Shown here: one piece after another, positions 43,795 to 52,271 of the stretch | Numbering within the stretch: position 1 is the first letter of the stretch | How the letters are laid out: each line of letters begins with the position of its first letter | NCBI GenBank assembly: GCA_016218815.1 | Contig: JACRCX010000141.1 | Span: 1 to 56,193 of the forward strand | Source: Deltaproteobacteria bacterium | GTDB taxonomy: Bacteria > Myxococcota_A > Polyangia > DRWM01 > JAAZOP01 | Length of the DNA: 56,193 bases | Direction: 5' to 3' | The notes under the pieces: model-generated | What the model was told of the DNA's origin: nothing | Seen by the model: the letters and a program-made list of their open reading frames with translations, nothing else | Database searches by the model: none | Program-made: the position numbers and the translations under genes

Positions 43795-44246
43795 CCCCTC
43801 TCCGGTTCTCGCTGCGACCCTGCGACCAGCCGGGGCCGGCCGAGAACTCCGTCCGGACCTGTGGAAGTGTCGCACGCACCGGTCAATCTGTCCAAGGGCT
43901 CGCCGCGTCCATTGTCGGCGCGATGTCCTGCACGCACTCGTCGCGGGAGAACAAGGACTGCCACGACGTCATGCGGCACCCGCCAAGATGGCAGCCATCC
44001 ACGGGCCGGTTCTGCGTGGACGGCCGCCGGACGTGCCGGAATGGGCAGCAAGTACGCACGAGCGCCGAGTCGCCATGGCGCGGCACGACGGCTGCACCTG
44101 CAACTTGAATTCCCCGATCGCTTGTGCCGCAGGCGAGCGTCGGGCCGGCGCTTGGGCCGACGAACCGACGTGGGGGATCGAAGGCGTGCCGGGCTGATCG
44201 GGAAGTCCGCGCCGGGCGCCGCCGCGTCCAATGACCGGACGTGCGA
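43795..44246. other. Intergenic region between divergent lipoprotein genes, no gene recognised
   Basis: About 450 bases separating the two divergent lipoproteins. Short open frames run through it on both strands but none has a ribosome site, a recognisable product or agreement with neighbours. Presumably it holds the two divergent promoters; I could not pick convincing -35/-10 pairs in this GC-rich sequence. Confidence 0.4.
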
Positions 44247-44266
44247 GGAAGGAGACCGCGGTCTTG
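44247..44266 (+). promoter_or_regulatory. Ribosome site that decides a TTG start
   Basis: GGAAGGAG at 44247-44254 with nine bases to TTG 44264. The paralogous gene has the identical GGAAGGAG at 45703-45710, also nine bases before ATG 45720. The shared geometry argues that translation starts at TTG 44264 and not at ATG 44231, which lies upstream of this site. Confidence 0.6.
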
Positions 44267-45688
44267 CCCAGGAACTGCATCGTGCTCCCGACTCTCGCCG
44301 CTGCCGCGGTGTTCGGCATGATCCGCTGCGGGGGTGACTCCTCCGGGAACGGCGCGGACGGCAGCAGCGAGCTCTTTGAAGGTGACGAGCCGGGCGAATG
44401 TTCCGACGACGCCGACAACGACCGCGACGGCCTGTTCGATTGCGCGGATCCGGGTTGCGCCGGCGCGCCCTACTGCCGGGGAGGTGCGGACGCCGACGGG
44501 GAGGCCGAGGCGGATGCGGGTGCGGACGCCGACGGCGACGGGGACGCCGATGCCGACGTCGACGGGGCGGCCGACGTCTGCATGCCCGACTGTGCCGGCC
44601 GGGAGTGCGGCGACGACGGATGCGGCGGATCCTGCCCGCCCGACGACTGCGACTTCGGACAGACTTGCGACCGCGACGGGCATTGCATCTGGAGCGGCGT
44701 GTGCGATCGCTCCGGGTTCTGGGGCGACTACACCACGGTCGTCCGGTACGAGGCGCCGACGGATGGGTGGTTGACCCTGAAGTACGAGTCATCCGACTAC
44801 CTCTTCGAGGCCCTGTGGGTCGAGTTGTACGCGGGTTATGGCGATCCGGAGCCGACCTTTGCGCCGGGCAGCTTCGTCCTGGGGGCGACCGCCGCGGAGC
44901 GGAACTACCAGACCTGCGGAACCTGCATCGTCGCCGGGACCACGTGCACCGCTTCGGACGGCTGCGAGAAGATGTTCTTCGCCACGGCCGGCACGCTGGC
45001 CATCACCGACATCGGCTCCGCAGGCGGGCGGTTCGCGGGCACTCTCACCGGCCTCGAGCTGATGGAAGTCACCATCGATCCCGACACGCTCCGCTCGACC
45101 CCCGTGCCCGGCGGTGCGCAGTGGTGTATCGATTCCACGGCCTTCGACGGCACGATCGCGGCGCCGGCTCCCGCCTGCGAGGGCGGGTACTTCGACGCGG
45201 CCGCGAACTTGTGCTGGGAAAACCCGCCTCGCGTCGGCTACGCGTACGGCGGCATGAGTTGGGACGATGCGGTGACGTACTGCGACGCGCTGTCGCTCGG
45301 CGGCTACGGGCCCGGCTCGTGGCATCTGCCGACCGTCAGCGAGTTGCGCAGTCTTCTCCGCGGCTGCCCGTCGACGGAGACCGGAGGCGCCTGCGGCGTC
45401 ACCGACGCATGCCTCGACGTCACCGCATGCTCGAGCGACGCGTGCTGGGCGGGTTGCGACATCTTCGGCGGACCGGGACCGCGAGCCGCCTACTGGCCGC
45501 CGGGGGTCACGGGCGACGTCGAATTCTACGACGCGCGTTTCTATTGGTCGTCGTCGCCCGCGACGGGATGGGGTGAACCCGCGGTGTGGGCCGTCGCGTT
45601 CGACACCGCCGACGTCGGGTTCCTGTCCACCGCGCCCGGCAGCATCAGCGAGTTCCAGTTGAGGCGGTGCGTGCGGCCCGGGCCGTGA
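44264..45688 (+). CDS. Lipoprotein with Asp-rich linker and DUF1566 domain
   Basis: Protein of 474 residues (TTG start). Hydrophobic leader ending GMIRC-GG, then an N-terminal module ELFEGDEPGECSDDADND..DCADPGC shared with the next gene, an acidic Asp/Ala/Gly linker (about 44486-44575), a Cys-rich knot (DCAGRECGDDGCGGSCPP), an unrecognised beta-rich middle domain (about residues 150-300, YTTVVRYEAPTDGWLTLKYE) and a C-terminal DUF1566 domain (LCWENPPRV, GSWHLPTVSELRSLLRGC, FYWSSSPATGWG, RRCVRPGP). The last domain is paralogous to that of the gene at 42940. Surface function unknown. Followed after 31 bases by its N-terminal paralogue. Confidence 0.75.
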   Translation: MPRNCIVLPTLAAAAVFGMIRCGGDSSGNGADGSSELFEGDEPGECSDDADNDRDGLFDCADPGCAGAPYCRGGADADGEAEADAGADADGDGDADADVDGAADVCMPDCAGRECGDDGCGGSCPPDDCDFGQTCDRDGHCIWSGVCDRSGFWGDYTTVVRYEAPTDGWLTLKYESSDYLFEALWVELYAGYGDPEPTFAPGSFVLGATAAERNYQTCGTCIVAGTTCTASDGCEKMFFATAGTLAITDIGSAGGRFAGTLTGLELMEVTIDPDTLRSTPVPGGAQWCIDSTAFDGTIAAPAPACEGGYFDAAANLCWENPPRVGYAYGGMSWDDAVTYCDALSLGGYGPGSWHLPTVSELRSLLRGCPSTETGGACGVTDACLDVTACSSDACWAGCDIFGGPGPRAAYWPPGVTGDVEFYDARFYWSSSPATGWGEPAVWAVAFDTADVGFLSTAPGSISEFQLRRCVRPGP

Positions 45689-45719
45689 GCCGCCGGACCC
45701 GTGGAAGGAGATCGAAGCC

Positions 45720-46904
45720 ATGTTCAGGAAGTGGATGATCCTGTCTGCCGTCGCGGCCGTGGCCGCCCTGGGCGCGAGCCGTTGCGGGGACGACTCGGCC
45801 GGGGGGGATGCGGGCGGCGACGAGAACAGCGGGTTGTTCGAGGGCGACCAGCCGGGCGAGTGCTCCGACGGCGCCGACAACGACCGCGATGGTCTCTTCG
45901 ACTGCGAGGACCCGGGTTGCGTCGGAGCGGCGGCATGCAGCGACGTCGACGCAGGCGCGGACGCGGACGCGGATGCGGACGCCGACGCCGACGCGGACGC
46001 CGACGCGGATGCGGATGCGGACGCCGATCCCGATGCGTGCTCGTGCGACCTGACGTCATCCTGCGACTATCTCTCCGCCACCAGCCCGGACTTCTGCGCC
46101 TGCGATCCGCAGTGCCCGTGCAGCTGCGATCCCGACTACTTCTGCGCCGCCGGATGTGCCTGTGACCCCGAGTGCAATCCCGTCTACGGCTCGTGCGACG
46201 GCGACGGCGCCTGCAACGCGCACTGCCCATCCAGCCAGCCCGATCCCGACTGCGGCGGGGCGGACGCGGATGCCGATGCGGATGCCGACGCGGATGCCGA
46301 TGCCGATGCGGGCCCTCCGTGCACCCTTCATCCCCAGGCAGGGTGCGCCCCGGGCCAGGCGTGTGACATCGACTGGGACCACGTCGAGACCGGCGCGACG
46401 AGATGCCGGCCGGCCGACCCGACCGGCACCGCGTTCTCCATCTGCGCCTACGACTCGGACTGCGCGGCGGGCACGAGCTGCGTCTGGACCGGCACCTTCA
46501 ACATGTGCCGGCCGCTCTGCACCGACGTCTCCGACTGCGCGGTCTACGGCAGCAACTGCAACGAGGTCCTGGCCGGCTCTCCTCCGGTCGTGGTCCCGGG
46601 AGCCTCGCTCTGCGGTTGCGGCCTGACGTCGCTGACGGACTGCGGCGGCGGCGTCTGCGGCTGGTCCGCCGGCGAGCCCACGGACCGCACGACCGGGTGC
46701 TACCCGTCCGGGGGCGGTGGCACCGGTGCCGCGTGCGGCTCGCACAGCGACTGCAATCCGGGCCATTTCTGCGCGGGCACGCCGGGCACGTGCATCCAGT
46801 ACTGCGCCGTCGCGTCCCCGGAATGCGACACGGCCGGCCAAACCTGCCGGGCGTGGGACCCGCCGTTCCTGGTCGGCGAGACCGAGTACGGCAGCTGCCG
46901 GTAG
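45720..46904 (+). CDS. Cysteine-rich lipoprotein with two Asp-Ala linkers
   Basis: Protein of 394 residues. Leader MFRKWMILSAVAAVAALGASRC, then the same module as the preceding gene (GLFEGDQPGECSDGADND..DCEDPGC), a first Asp-Ala run (about 45943-46037), a Cys-rich knot (CSCDLTSSCDYL..CACDPQCPCSCDPDYFC), a second Asp-Ala run (about 46261-46311) and a C-terminal Cys-rich region with C-x5-C and TGAACGSHSDCNPGHFC units. No DUF1566 domain. Converges on the Ehr operon, 23 bases apart. Confidence 0.75.
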   Translation: MFRKWMILSAVAAVAALGASRCGDDSAGGDAGGDENSGLFEGDQPGECSDGADNDRDGLFDCEDPGCVGAAACSDVDAGADADADADADADADADADADADADPDACSCDLTSSCDYLSATSPDFCACDPQCPCSCDPDYFCAAGCACDPECNPVYGSCDGDGACNAHCPSSQPDPDCGGADADADADADADADADAGPPCTLHPQAGCAPGQACDIDWDHVETGATRCRPADPTGTAFSICAYDSDCAAGTSCVWTGTFNMCRPLCTDVSDCAVYGSNCNEVLAGSPPVVVPGASLCGCGLTSLTDCGGGVCGWSAGEPTDRTTGCYPSGGGGTGAACGSHSDCNPGHFCAGTPGTCIQYCAVASPECDTAGQTCRAWDPPFLVGETEYGSCR

Positions 46905-46909
46905 CCGGG

Positions 46910-46935
46910 CCGGCGGCGACGGCGCCGTCAGCCGG
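46910..46935. terminator. Hairpin between convergent lipoprotein and Ehr operon ends
   Basis: The 12-base palindrome GACGGCGCCGTC (46918-46929) is extended by CCGGC on the left and GCCGG on the right. It overlaps the stop codon of the Ehr small-subunit gene and follows the lipoprotein stop, the expected site of a shared terminator. No U-tract. Confidence 0.4.
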
Positions 46936-47680
46936 AGCGGAGCCCGAGCAGGCCGTCGAGGATCGTGAGGGGGTGGGGAGGGCAGCCGGGCACCCAGAGG
47001 TCGACGGGGACCACGCCGCCCGCGCCGCCGCAGACCTCGCGATGACCGGCGAACGGGCCGCCCGAGATGGCACAGGTCCCGACCGCGATGACCACACGCG
47101 GGGGTGGCAAGGCCCGGTACGTCTTCTCCAGCGCCAGCTTCATGTTCTCCGGCACGGGACCGGTGACGAGCAGGCCGTCGGCGTGCCGCGGCGAGGCGAC
47201 GATCTGGATGCCGAACCGTCCGAGGTCGTAGCTGACGGTGCCCAGGACGTTGACGTCCGCCTCGCAGGCGTTGCAGCCGCCCGCCGAGACCTGGCGCAGC
47301 TTGAGCGAGCGCCGGAAGAGGCGCAGCCGGGCGTCGTTCGCCGGTCGGACCGCCGGGCGCCCGTCGTCGCGCAGCACCAGTTCGTCCCGCGTCCACGCGG
47401 CCAGCCGATGTCCGGAGCCGAAGTGCAGCGCTTCGTGCGGGCAGGCCGCGGCGCAATCGGCGCAGAAGAGACAGCGACCGAGGTCCAAGGCGGGACCGCC
47501 GGCCGTGCAGGAGAGGGCGCCGGTCGGGCAGGCCGCGGCGCAGGCGGAGCAGTCGGCCGGGCAGCGTGAGCGGACCAGCTCCGGCCGGCCCCGGAAACGG
47601 TCCGGCAGGACCGCCGGCCCGGCGGGATAGGCAATCGTGCGGTGTCCCTGGCGCAGTCGCGCCACCAGCTCCTTCAGCAT
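46928..47680 (-). CDS. Ehr/hydrogenase-4-like small subunit fused to a two-cluster ferredoxin domain
   Basis: Protein of 250 residues combining the roles of HyfH/HycF and HyfI/HycG. Residues 35-90 hold two 4Fe-4S motifs (CPADCSACAAACP and CLFCADCAAACP). Residues 125-250 are NuoB-like with N2-type ligands in GGCNACEADV, GTCAISGG and PGCPPHPLTI. It would carry electrons from a soluble donor to the large-subunit site. Normal group 4 complexes use two separate proteins. ATG 47680 has GAGG upstream and lies seven bases after the large-subunit gene. Last gene of the operon. Confidence 0.82.
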   Translation of the reverse strand: MLKELVARLRQGHRTIAYPAGPAVLPDRFRGRPELVRSRCPADCSACAAACPTGALSCTAGGPALDLGRCLFCADCAAACPHEALHFGSGHRLAAWTRDELVLRDDGRPAVRPANDARLRLFRRSLKLRQVSAGGCNACEADVNVLGTVSYDLGRFGIQIVASPRHADGLLVTGPVPENMKLALEKTYRALPPPRVVIAVGTCAISGGPFAGHREVCGGAGGVVPVDLWVPGCPPHPLTILDGLLGLRSG

Positions 47681-47687
47681 CTCGGCC

Positions 47688-49211
47688 TCACAAGTCGTGC
47701 CCGCAGTAGGAGAGGTTGAAGCTCTTGTTGCACAGCGGGAAGTCCGAGATCTCCTCGCCCCGCAGCGCCAGCGCCAGCCCCATCCAGTTGTGGAAGGACG
47801 GATCCACGACCTTGTACCAGGCGAGCCGTCCCGCCTCGTCCGCCAGCGCCACGTGGCACAGCTCGCCGCGCCAGCCCTCGACCACGGAGACGGCCAGACG
47901 ATCGGGCTCGCCGGGAGGGCAGGGCGCACGCGCCGCGCCCTCGGGCATCGTCCGGAGCTGCTCCTGGAGGAAGGCGGCCGAGCGCTGCAGTTCGAGCCAG
48001 CGCACCCAGGCTCGGGCGAAGACGTCGCCGCTGTCGGACGTGGAGACGGGGATCTGCGAGGTGCGGAACACGCCCGCCGGCAGGTCGAACCGCGCGTCGC
48101 GATCGAGTCCGCTGGCTCGCGCCGCCACGCCCACCAGCCCCAGCTCGACAGCCGTCCGCCGCGGGACCACACCGGTCTCCTCGAAGCGGGCGAGCACCGA
48201 GGCCGAATCCCACAGCAGGTTCACTGCCGCGGTCAGGTCGTGCATCGTGGCCTGCAGCCGATCGCCGAGCTGTGCGCCGCGGGCGGCATCCAGGTCGAAG
48301 CCGACGCCGCCGGGGCGCACGAGGCCGCGGCCGAAGCGGCTGCCGCACAGCAGCGCCGTGAGGTTGAGCAGGTCGCCGCGCAGCCGCCCGCAGAACGATT
48401 GCGTGGGCAGGTAGCCGACGTCGCCCGCCAGCGCGCCAAGATCCCCGGCGTGGTTGGCCATCCGTTCCAGCTCGAGCGCAAGGCCGCGGATCGCGGCCGC
48501 GCGCGCCGGCACGGCGCCGCCGCCGAGCGCCTCGAGGTTCTGGCAATAGGCCGTCGCGTGGCCGATCGTGGTGTCGCCGGCCAGCGTCTCCATGTAGTGG
48601 ATCGCCCGCGAGGACTGGCCGCCCGCCAGCGCGCGCTCGATCCCGCGGTGCTGGTAGCCGAGGGAGATCTCGAGGTGGAACACGGTTTCCCCGTGGCACT
48701 GGAAGCGGAAGTGCCCGGGCTCGATGACACCTGCGTGCACGGGGCCGACCGCCACCTCGTGCACCTCTTCCCCCTCCACGCGGAAGAAGTCGGTCACTCC
48801 GGGCAGCAGCGCGTCGCTGTCCGGGCGGTCCCAGGCGTCGTGGCCGGGCCGATAGGAGCGGTGGAAGCGGATCGGCTTGAGCCACGGGTGGCTCTGCGGC
48901 CGCACCGCCCACTGCTCGGCAATCTCCCGCTCGAACCAATGGGCCTGGGGGCAGTCCGGCGTCAGCGCGGGATACGCGTCGCGGACGTCGGTGGAAGTGA
49001 CCGAAAGGCTGCCCGTGTCCCCGCAGGCCAGCACGGCGAAGAGCCGCGTCGTGCCGCTCTCCCCCGGGACCCCGAAGAGGGCGGAGATCCGGTCCCCGCC
49101 GGCGACGTGGCCGACCACGAAGTCGCGGAACTCGCCGATCGAGAGCTGAGGAACGTCGCGGCGGGCGACGGCCTCCCCGTTGCAAAGCGGCAGGCCGTGG
49201 CGGGCGGTCAT
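47688..49211 (-). CDS. hyfG: Ehr/HyfG-like large subunit with incomplete nickel ligands (NuoC-NuoD fusion type)
   Basis: Protein of 507 residues. NuoC-like part (about 1-130, CPQAHWFEREIAEQWAV) and NuoD/hydrogenase-large-subunit part (about 150-507, GHFRFQCHGETVFHLEISLGYQHRGIE). Where [NiFe] hydrogenases have R-x-C-G-x-C, this reads AGDTTIGHATAYC (211-223), so the N-terminal CxxC is gone. The C-terminus is FPLCNKSFNLSYCGHDL: C494, C503 and H505 remain, unlike the usual D-P-C-x2-C-x2-H, and no cleavable tail follows. This is the pattern of energy-converting-hydrogenase-related complexes, so H2 chemistry is doubtful. ATG 49211 overlaps the preceding gene by four bases. Confidence 0.85.
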   Translation of the reverse strand: MTARHGLPLCNGEAVARRDVPQLSIGEFRDFVVGHVAGGDRISALFGVPGESGTTRLFAVLACGDTGSLSVTSTDVRDAYPALTPDCPQAHWFEREIAEQWAVRPQSHPWLKPIRFHRSYRPGHDAWDRPDSDALLPGVTDFFRVEGEEVHEVAVGPVHAGVIEPGHFRFQCHGETVFHLEISLGYQHRGIERALAGGQSSRAIHYMETLAGDTTIGHATAYCQNLEALGGGAVPARAAAIRGLALELERMANHAGDLGALAGDVGYLPTQSFCGRLRGDLLNLTALLCGSRFGRGLVRPGGVGFDLDAARGAQLGDRLQATMHDLTAAVNLLWDSASVLARFEETGVVPRRTAVELGLVGVAARASGLDRDARFDLPAGVFRTSQIPVSTSDSGDVFARAWVRWLELQRSAAFLQEQLRTMPEGAARAPCPPGEPDRLAVSVVEGWRGELCHVALADEAGRLAWYKVVDPSFHNWMGLALALRGEEISDFPLCNKSFNLSYCGHDL

Positions 49212-50689
49212 GGCGTGCCTCCGACGACCCGCGCCGCGGCGGTAAGCGCGTCGTGCAGCGGCGGCGGCAGCCACACGCCGAGCACGAGCAGGATGCCGAG
49301 ACCGCCGAAGACCAGGACCCGGTCGGCGCCGCCGGGAGCCCGCAGGCGAGGCTCCACGACCTCCGTGCCCCAGGCGGGGGCGATGGCGTGGCGCAGCGCG
49401 CCGACGAAGACGATGCCGGCGCCCGCGAGGAAGAGCACGAGGGGTACGTACGCGCCGGCATCGACGGCCGCGCGGAGGACCTGCAACTCGCTCATGAAGA
49501 TGGCGAACGGTGCGACGCCGATGAGAGCGAGGATCGCGCCGAACAGGCCCACGCCCCACAGCGGCGCGCGGCGCATCGCGCCCGCCATCCGGTCGAGGTC
49601 GTGGGTCCCGTACATCTGGCCCAGGCGGCCGATGGAGAAGAAGGCCAGCGCCTTGCACACCGCATGGTTCAGGGTGTGCCACAGCGCGGCGAACGTGCCG
49701 ATGCCGCCGAGACCGAGCCCGAGGGCGATGATGCCCATGTGCTCCACGCTGTGGTACGCCAGCAGCCGCTTGCCGTCGTGCTGGAAGACGATGAAGGCCG
49801 CGGCCACGAGGATGGAGACGAGCCCCAGCACGACGAGCAACTCGCGGGCCCAGCCGACGTTCCCCGTCGCCGCCTCGACCAGCGGCAGGCAGCGCATGAT
49901 GCAATACAGCGCCGCGTTGAGCATGAAACCGGAGAAGAGCGCCGAGACCGGCGCCGGCGCCTGGCTGTGTGCGTCGGGCAGCCAGCTGTGCAGCGGCGCC
50001 AGACCCGCCTTCGTGCCGTAGCCGACCAGGAGGAAGACGAAGGCGAGCTTCATCGAAGACGGGGCCAACTGCGCGGCCGAGTCGTGCAGGTGCGTCCAGA
50101 GCAGCACCTCCGAAGCGCTGCCGGGCAGGTTCCCGGCGGCCGCGGCGACCAGCAGCGTGCCGACGAAAGCGAAGGCGACGCCGACCGAACAGACCACGAG
50201 GTACTTCCACATCGCCTCGAGCGCCAGCGGCGTGAGGTGCGTGCAGATCAGGAACGCCGTCATCAGCGTCGTGGCTTCGACGCCGACCCACATCAGGCCG
50301 AGGTTGTTGCACAGCAGCACGGCGCTCATCGCGGTCGCGGAGCCGAACCACAAGCCCCCGAAGCGCCGGGCCGCGCCGACGGAAAACGCGCCAGCGGCCA
50401 GCTCCGCGCCGAAGTAGCCCCAGGCGTACAGCGAGCTGGCCCCGAAGACCAGCGCCAGCACCGCGCCGTGATAGGCCGACAGCGCGTCGAAGAGCAGCCA
50501 TCCGTTCCCGGCGTGCAACGTGCCGCCGTAGATCGCCACCGCGGCGGTCGCGAGGGCCAGGCCGGCCCACGCCGCGCCGGCCGCGGCGATCAGCAGCAGG
50601 ACCTGCCGCGCCGATCGCGCGAGCAGGCACGTCCCCGACGCCGCCGCGGGCAGCGCCAGGAGGAGCCAGAGCAGGGCCGTCCGGTCCAT
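49208..50689 (-). CDS. hyfF: Hydrogenase-4 component F-like antiporter subunit
   Basis: Membrane protein of 493 residues, about 14 helices, homologous to NuoN/NuoM and HyfF. Conserved MWVGVEATTLMTAFLI (pump glutamate), GYGTKAGLAPLHSWLPDAHSQAPAPVSALFSGFMLN (lysine helix), GKRLLAYHSVEHMGII and LALIGVAPFAIFMSELQVLRA. It would translocate H+ or Na+. Six bases separate it from hyfE-like gene upstream. Confidence 0.9.
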   Translation of the reverse strand: MDRTALLWLLLALPAAASGTCLLARSARQVLLLIAAAGAAWAGLALATAAVAIYGGTLHAGNGWLLFDALSAYHGAVLALVFGASSLYAWGYFGAELAAGAFSVGAARRFGGLWFGSATAMSAVLLCNNLGLMWVGVEATTLMTAFLICTHLTPLALEAMWKYLVVCSVGVAFAFVGTLLVAAAAGNLPGSASEVLLWTHLHDSAAQLAPSSMKLAFVFLLVGYGTKAGLAPLHSWLPDAHSQAPAPVSALFSGFMLNAALYCIMRCLPLVEAATGNVGWARELLVVLGLVSILVAAAFIVFQHDGKRLLAYHSVEHMGIIALGLGLGGIGTFAALWHTLNHAVCKALAFFSIGRLGQMYGTHDLDRMAGAMRRAPLWGVGLFGAILALIGVAPFAIFMSELQVLRAAVDAGAYVPLVLFLAGAGIVFVGALRHAIAPAWGTEVVEPRLRAPGGADRVLVFGGLGILLVLGVWLPPPLHDALTAAARVVGGTP

Positions 50690-50694
50690 CGCGC

Positions 50695-51351
50695 TCAGCC
50701 CTTCAACCGGTCGAGCTGGTCGACGTTGATGTGCTCGAACTCCCGGCTGATGTGGTAGGCGGCGATGCTCATGATGAAGACCGCCACGAACGCGTCCATC
50801 AGCACGCCCAGCTCCACCAGGGCCGGCACGCCGCCGACCAGGACGACCCCGAAGGTGTAGATGCCGTTCTCCACGACGATGTAGCCCAGCACTTGGCTCA
50901 GCGCGGTGCGGCGGCTGATCGTGAGGAACAACCCGATCAGCAGCGTCGCCAGCCCGGCCGAGACGAGCAGCGACGTGTCGAGCTCCGCCGTGGCGGGCAG
51001 GACCAGCGTCGAGCCGACCCAGAGGGAGAAGATGAGCACGCCGACGCCGAGCAGGATCGAGAGGCTGTGCCCGACGAACGGCTGGGCCTCGCGGCGGACC
51101 TGGGCCTCGCGCAGGATGCGCAACAGCAGCCAGGGGAAGACAACCCCCTTGAGCACGATGCTCCCTCCGGCGAGGAGCCAGGCCCGGACCGAGTTCTCGG
51201 CGCCGTGCAGCAACGCGGGGAGGATGCCCAGGGCGACACCCTGCACCGAGACCAGCTTGATGCAGGTCCGGAAGCGGCTCGAGCCCAGGAGCAGGAAGTC
51301 GGTCACCAGCAGCACGACCAGGATGGGCTCCATGACGGCGCCGTCGCTCAT
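50695..51351 (-). CDS. hyfE: Hydrogenase-4 component E-like membrane subunit
   Basis: Protein of 218 residues with six or so helices, HyfE/NuoK-like. Recognisable parts: SRFRTCIKLVSVQGVALGILPALLH, VVFPWLLLRILREAQVRRE, the conserved glutamate in QVLGYIVVENGIYTFGV, and VELGVLMDAFVAVFIM. It matches family length. Four bases after hyfC-like stop; in the same transcript. Confidence 0.88.
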   Translation of the reverse strand: MSDGAVMEPILVVLLVTDFLLLGSSRFRTCIKLVSVQGVALGILPALLHGAENSVRAWLLAGGSIVLKGVVFPWLLLRILREAQVRREAQPFVGHSLSILLGVGVLIFSLWVGSTLVLPATAELDTSLLVSAGLATLLIGLFLTISRRTALSQVLGYIVVENGIYTFGVVLVGGVPALVELGVLMDAFVAVFIMSIAAYHISREFEHINVDQLDRLKG

Positions 51352-51355
51352 CGCA

Positions 51356-52267
51356 TCACCTCAGCACCAGCACCAGCGCCAGCGCGGACAGGGCCATCGC
51401 GCCGACGAGCAGCTTGGGAACGCGGACCAGGCGCAGCCGCGCGCGGCTCGACTCCACCGCGCCGATCGCCACCGCCGCACTCAACATCCCGGCGAGCCCG
51501 GCCGCCGCGTCGAGCAGCGGCCGCCCCGTGCGCACGGGGACGATCAGCCCGACCAGCAGCGCCGCGAGCACCCACAACTTGAGCGCCGCGCCGTACAGCA
51601 CGAACGCCAGATCGGGCCCCCCGTAGTCCAGGACCATGACCTCGTGGATCATCGTCAGCTCGAGATGGGTCTCGGGATCGTCCACTGGAAGGCGGGAATT
51701 CTCCGCCAGGAGCACGATGCCCAGCGCCGTCGCCACCAGGCCCAGCGCCGGACCCCGACTCACCCAGGTCGCCGGATCGATTGCCGCGATCATCGCGGAG
51801 AGCGACAGGCTGCCGGACTGGTGCGCGACGGCGGCGAGGCCCAGGAACAGCGCGGGCTCGGCCAGCGCGGCGAAGAGCACTTCCCGGCTCGCCCCCATGC
51901 CTTCGAAGCTCGAGCCCGTGTCCAATGCCGCCAGAACGGTGAAGAAGCGCATCAGGCACAGCAGGTAGGCGAAGACGAGCAGGTCGCCCCCGAACGCGAG
52001 CGGCGCTCCGACGGCCCCCAACGGCACCAGGACGAGCGCAGCGAGCACGGCGGCCAGCCCGACGATCGGCCCCGCGCGGAAGACCCAGGTGGTCGTCCTG
52101 CTGTACGTCGCGCCCTTCCGCAGCAGCTTGAAGAGGTCGAAGTAAAGCTGCAGCAGCGGCCGGCCCCGCCGGCCCGCGAAGAACGCCTTGGTCCGGTTGA
52201 TCACCCCCAGCAGCAGCGGAGCCAACAACAGCGCCGCCGCCGGCGGCAGGATTGCCGTCCCGTCCAT
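51356..52267 (-). CDS. hyfC: Hydrogenase-4 component C/NuoH-like membrane subunit
   Basis: Membrane anchor of 303 residues, eight helices, HycD/HyfC family. LGVINRTKAFFAGRRGRPLLQLYFDLFKLLRK is the NuoH-like loop; FEGMGASREVLFAALAEPALF, ENSRLPVDDPETHLELTMIHEVMVLDYGGPD is the conserved acidic loop at the interface with the electron-transfer arm. Four bases follow the hyfB-like stop. Confidence 0.9.
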   Translation of the reverse strand: MDGTAILPPAAALLLAPLLLGVINRTKAFFAGRRGRPLLQLYFDLFKLLRKGATYSRTTTWVFRAGPIVGLAAVLAALVLVPLGAVGAPLAFGGDLLVFAYLLCLMRFFTVLAALDTGSSFEGMGASREVLFAALAEPALFLGLAAVAHQSGSLSLSAMIAAIDPATWVSRGPALGLVATALGIVLLAENSRLPVDDPETHLELTMIHEVMVLDYGGPDLAFVLYGAALKLWVLAALLVGLIVPVRTGRPLLDAAAGLAGMLSAAVAIGAVESSRARLRLVRVPKLLVGAMALSALALVLVLR

Positions 52268-52271
52268 TCCT

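Noticed and set aside
43795..44246. Several short plus- and minus-strand open frames in the lipoprotein gap
   Set aside because: None has a ribosome site or recognisable product, and they overlap each other on both strands.
44231..44263. ATG 44231 as start of the DUF1566 lipoprotein
   Set aside because: It lies upstream of the GGAAGGAG site whose spacing to TTG 44264 is identical to that of the paralogous gene.
47688..49211. Active [NiFe] hydrogenase large subunit
   Set aside because: The N-terminal CxxC is missing and the C-terminal motif deviates from D-P-C-x2-C-x2-H, so I annotate it as Ehr/HyfG-like.
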